Part shown: one piece after another, positions 60,766-64,000 of the stretch
How positions within the stretch are numbered: the first letter of the stretch is position 1
Layout: each line of letters opens with the position of its first letter
Assembly: GCA_033030425.1 (NCBI GenBank)
Contig: JAUFSD010000024.1
Coordinates: 930,001-994,000, forward strand
Reading direction: 5' to 3'
Length of the DNA: 64,000 nt
Origin: Verpa conica
Taxonomy: Eukaryota > Ascomycota > Pezizomycetes > Pezizales > Morchellaceae
The notes under the pieces: generated by a model
The model's input: only the letters and a program-made list of their open reading frames with translations
Database searches by the model: none
What the model was told of the DNA's origin: nothing
Position numbers and translations under genes: made by a program

Positions 60766-63102
60766 TCACAAGAAATTATCATAATAATCACTCTCACACC
60801 ACTCCGCCAACTCCTCCTCTACCGCAATCTCCACCGATAACGGGGGCGTGACGCATTCCCCTAGCCAAGACTGGCAATAACACTCTGTTTCAACCACCCT
60901 ACCGCTCTCCATACCATACACACCCCCACGAGACTCACAAAGATGTGTCGCAGAAGCTAATACCCCGGGAGCACTCAACGTAGGAGCAATCAAGAGTGTT
61001 TCAGAGCACACTTTAACACCACCGTGTGTAGAACCAACTATATCAAAGAAAGCACATAGCTCTTCAAGTCGCTTAATCACGTGTTGTTCTTCATAACGAA
61101 TACCGCAGGATTTTTGGAACTCGTATATGAACTGTTCTCCGTCACTATCAGAGTCCTCACTGCTGGAGTCTCGTGTGAGGTCTAGGTCCTCGTTGGTGGG
61201 GATTATTAGATTTTGTGTTTCTTCGTCTTCTTCTTCTTCTTGGATGACGAATAGTTTGTTTTGGGGGTTATATAACCCGAGGATCTCGGTGTCTGTGTTG
61301 GATTGAATAGTTGCGAGACCGTACGTTGTGGTGCTCTCATCTGCTGTAGCTGTTGTGCCTCGGGAAGGGATAACAGGGACTTGTAAGATCTGGTGGGACT
61401 TTGAATGCGTGAACCTGTATATCCCCGCTGAAGACTGTGTTTTAGTATCTGTGTGCTCTGTAGATGGTGGCGGGGGGTTGGTGATAACACTCGGTATTGA
61501 ATAAAACGCTGGATTGCGTTCTGGTACGCTGGGCTTGGGGAGTGTAGTGTATAGCGCACTCTCTGAGATATGCGAGTTCTGGGGTAGGGTGTCTGTAGAG
61601 GGCGTAACCGCGGCGTCTGGTGAAGAGTAATTAGGTTGTGTAGTGCTGTTTGTTTCTGTGTTAGGAAGAGTCCCGTTGAGTGCGCAGAGAGCTGTGTAAT
61701 GGCTCTCTTCGGCGGTACAGCACACTGTCTCGAACGGTTCTGTAAATGTTGGGTGGCGGGGTAATGGGGTCAAGGTCTTATTGAATGGGAAAACATAGTC
61801 TTGAAAAGGGGCGAGAGAGTGGGGGAGTCTGTGTTCGGTGGTTTCTGGTATGAAGTGGCTTTTGGGAGTGGGGCTGGGTGTTTGTCGGGGAATTGGGCGG
61901 CCTTTTGGGGGTGTGGTTGCGTATTTGTTCGTTGGTACTCTCTTAACCATTGCTGGGTCTGTGTTTTGGATAGTACTAGGCGTGGCTGGAGTGGCTATAT
62001 AGACAGGCGTAATAGGAAGGGCTGGCTCATATGAACTAATGGGTATACGTATTAGTAGTAATACAAGGCCAATGATCAGTTAGGCAACTTACCCAGCCTG
62101 GTCCCCTCTGTCCATACAAATCACAAATTCTGGCACAGGCTCAGACTCGATAGTGATAGGGGGTATCTTCCGCTTCAGCATGCAGCAGGAGAAGATGCGG
62201 TTTTTGAGAGTTTCGAAAAAAAGGGTTGTGAAACCCCAGTTACCTGTTTTGCGTGTTAGTTTTATATATATGTAGGTACTAGCTGATCTAACCGTTATTG
62301 AATAATCTAGCAGTCAACCAGGCTCTTATGTCAGGTGCAACCATCGTATTGGGTGGAATTATAGTAGTGGGGTCTCCCCTAGTCGGGGGTTCACTAGGAT
62401 TGGTCTCTCCAAGACAGATACTGGCTGTAATGGAGGTCAGGATTGAGTCCCATGTGGAAGAGGTGGCTTTTTGTTGAATGTTAGTTTTGTATTGGGATGG
62501 GCGGTGGAATAAAACGTACCACTAGCTGAGGAGCTGTATCTGAGATCTGTAGGGTTATAAAACGTTAGAAGGTTCCCATGTAGCGGTGTTAGTCTTACTA
62601 TTGATGCCATCTCCAAGCTCAATATCGCACCACCCATTACTGTACTGAGAGCCAGTACTCGGAGCGTCAATATCGTAGGTTGCAGTGGAGGCAGTGTTAA
62701 GAACTAATAGCAAGGTCAACCACAATCCTGTAATATGGAGACAAGTACCATACAGTCCATCGATCCGGTCCTGCGAGTGTTCATCCTATCACCCCCGCCG
62801 TCCTTCCTAGGAATACCTAAGTATGCAGCACCACCAGTGACGATGGGGTCAATAGTGTTATTGTTGTCTCCACCCCATTCGTCTCCGGGATTACCGAGAT
62901 CAACTGGGTCAAGGCTATCGCGATAGTTCACACCCATGAGGCCGAGATCGGTGCTAGTTTCGTGAGTGGTTGTTCCTAAGTAAGTCAGCCACCCCGTTAA
63001 CCCACCAAGAAACAAAAAAACACTCACTGTTCCTTGCATCTTCACTCGTTAGAGCACACCAATCCATCATCACCGCCCCGTCAAGAACGCCCACCCCGGG
63101 AT
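60766..63102 (-). CDS. Multi-exon protein of unknown function, N-terminus uncertain
   Basis: Exons on the minus strand: 63102-63028, 62975-62754, 62703-62599, 62546-62520, 62466-62293, 62243-62093 and 62035-60766. All joins keep frame (about 674 aa as far as traced). One intron is unusually well supported: GTAAGACTAAC donor region, TTCTAACG branch and CTACAG acceptor at 62598-62547. A 7-nt first exon ATGAATG at 63181-63175 would supply a start (M-N-D-P-G) but is speculative. The N-terminal half is Asp/Gly/Thr-rich (DLGNPGDEWGGDNNNT). The last exon is Pro/Thr/Ser-rich, then has an acidic tract (EEEEDEE, SSSEDSDSDGE) and a Cys-containing C-terminal domain of about 110 residues (KRLEELCAFFDIVG, ECYCQSWLGECV). 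I do not recognise the family. It may be a lineage-specific gene. Confidence 0.65.
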
Positions 63103-63181
63103 CTAAAAAGCAACAACACAGAGATGAGTAAATCGACGCATTGTATCAAAAAGACATCTGGCGGGATTATATACCATTCAT

Positions 63182-64000
63182 TGTATTTTTTATCTCTATT
63201 TTCCGCAAAAAGAAAGAGGAACCCTACCTCAGCTAGAAATGAGTTGCGAGGGATGAAAGAACAGAGAAAGGCCGCGACAAGCGATATGTAACTGCGTGTT
63301 GTGCATCACGGGGGGGGCTCATATAATAGAGAACACAATATATGCAGGTACCAACTAGCTAATACCCTTCCTCCCCCATCTCTCTCTCTCCACCTTCACG
63401 AGGGGAGGTTTTCCTATAAACCACATGCTACTCTTGACAATTCATCTATGTGGTGTTCTTTTTTTTTAGACGCCGAATTGGATTTCAGCTTACGGGAGTG
63501 ATTTTTGATCATTGGTTTTTTATGATGTTGTACGAAGCGGGAGAGGGGGGGGAAACTATAATCTTCAGCTGAAACTGCAGCTTCCTCGGATGGATTATTG
63601 ATAGTATCGGCGAAGATATCTCACTTAGGATCTTTATCTTGGGTTTTGAGTGCCGATTGTAGGGTTGAGATCTGTGGTGGTCTTCAACTACCGGGGTGGG
63701 TGGGGTGATGGTTAAAAGGACTTGCAGAGGATTGGGGGATTGGATGAATTATCTATCTTGGGGTATCTTATCCGCGGGGGGAGGGTCAAGTGTATACACG
63801 CTGTGCTATGGGGGGGCGTTGCCACGGAGGAAAGAGGGAGAAGCTCAAAGAAGGGTGTAAGTATATTGAATGGTTTTATTACTGAGGTGGTAAGAATCGG
63901 GAGACCAGAATGTCGGGATTTGGGTAGACGAGTAAAGACATTTTCATGAGCTGAATTGCATGTTTCACGACTTGGATAATATATAGGGATAGCCCAAGAG
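63182..64000. other. Right-edge interval, no gene seen
   Basis: Short frames only (for example 63722-63949), with several G-runs. The upstream region or missing first exon of the minus-strand gene at 60766-63102 may lie here. Confidence 0.4.

Overview
The window is nuclear DNA from a filamentous ascomycete. Genes carry short introns (about 45-150 nt) with GTATGT/GTAAGT-type donors and CTAAC-type branch sites. The gene set is fungal: a COT-1/Cbk1-type NDR kinase, a Zn(II)2Cys6 regulator and a STAND/ankyrin protein. A low-density layout with retrotransposons and multi-kilobase gene-free stretches fits a Pezizomycete (truffle/morel-like) genome best; that placement is an inference.

Layout. 1-6.6 kb: two retrotransposons in the minus orientation. 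The first is a Ty3/gypsy element (gag, pol, one LTR) running off the left edge. The second is a truncated Ty1/copia Gag-protease relic with its leader and LTR. 6.6-8.8 kb: AT-rich, gene-free. 8.8-16 kb: two identical tRNA-Trp genes on opposite strands flank eIF3h (minus) and a COT-1-like kinase (plus). 16.9-20.4 kb: divergent OLA1 (minus) and a PPPDE/DeSI-type peptidase (plus). 23-26.7 kb: a nine-exon protein of unknown function (minus) and a small basic protein (plus). 28.7-32.7 kb: a six-exon NACHT-type STAND protein with about 18 ankyrin repeats (plus). 34.2-40.1 kb: divergent TIM44 (minus) and TBCE (plus), then a KKxx-tailed membrane protein (minus). 40.1-51.2 kb: an 11-kb gene-free tract leading into a Zn2Cys6 transcription factor (plus, 51.2-53.4 kb). 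56.9-58.4 kb: a D-2-hydroxyacid dehydrogenase (minus). 58.4-60.7 kb: a tandem repeat and a candidate MITE. 60.8-63.2 kb: a multi-exon gene of unknown function (minus).

There are no operons and no sign of a biosynthetic cluster. The genes are mainly single-copy housekeeping functions: translation initiation, GTPase/ATPase signalling, mitochondrial import, tubulin folding and morphogenesis kinase signalling. They are interspersed with lineage-variable loci (STAND protein, two unknown multi-exon genes, transposons). Exon structures were derived by hand from splice consensus plus reading-frame continuity. Each complete model sums to a multiple of three with no internal stop. For the conserved genes the joined reading fits what I know of the family.

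The items most worth following up are: the apparent self-priming signal of the Ty3 element, the initiator-tRNA anticodon-arm primer site of the copia relic, the STAND gene whose P-loop lies on a 25-nt micro-exon before a GC-AG intron, the nine-exon unknown protein, and the 11-kb upstream tract of the regulator.
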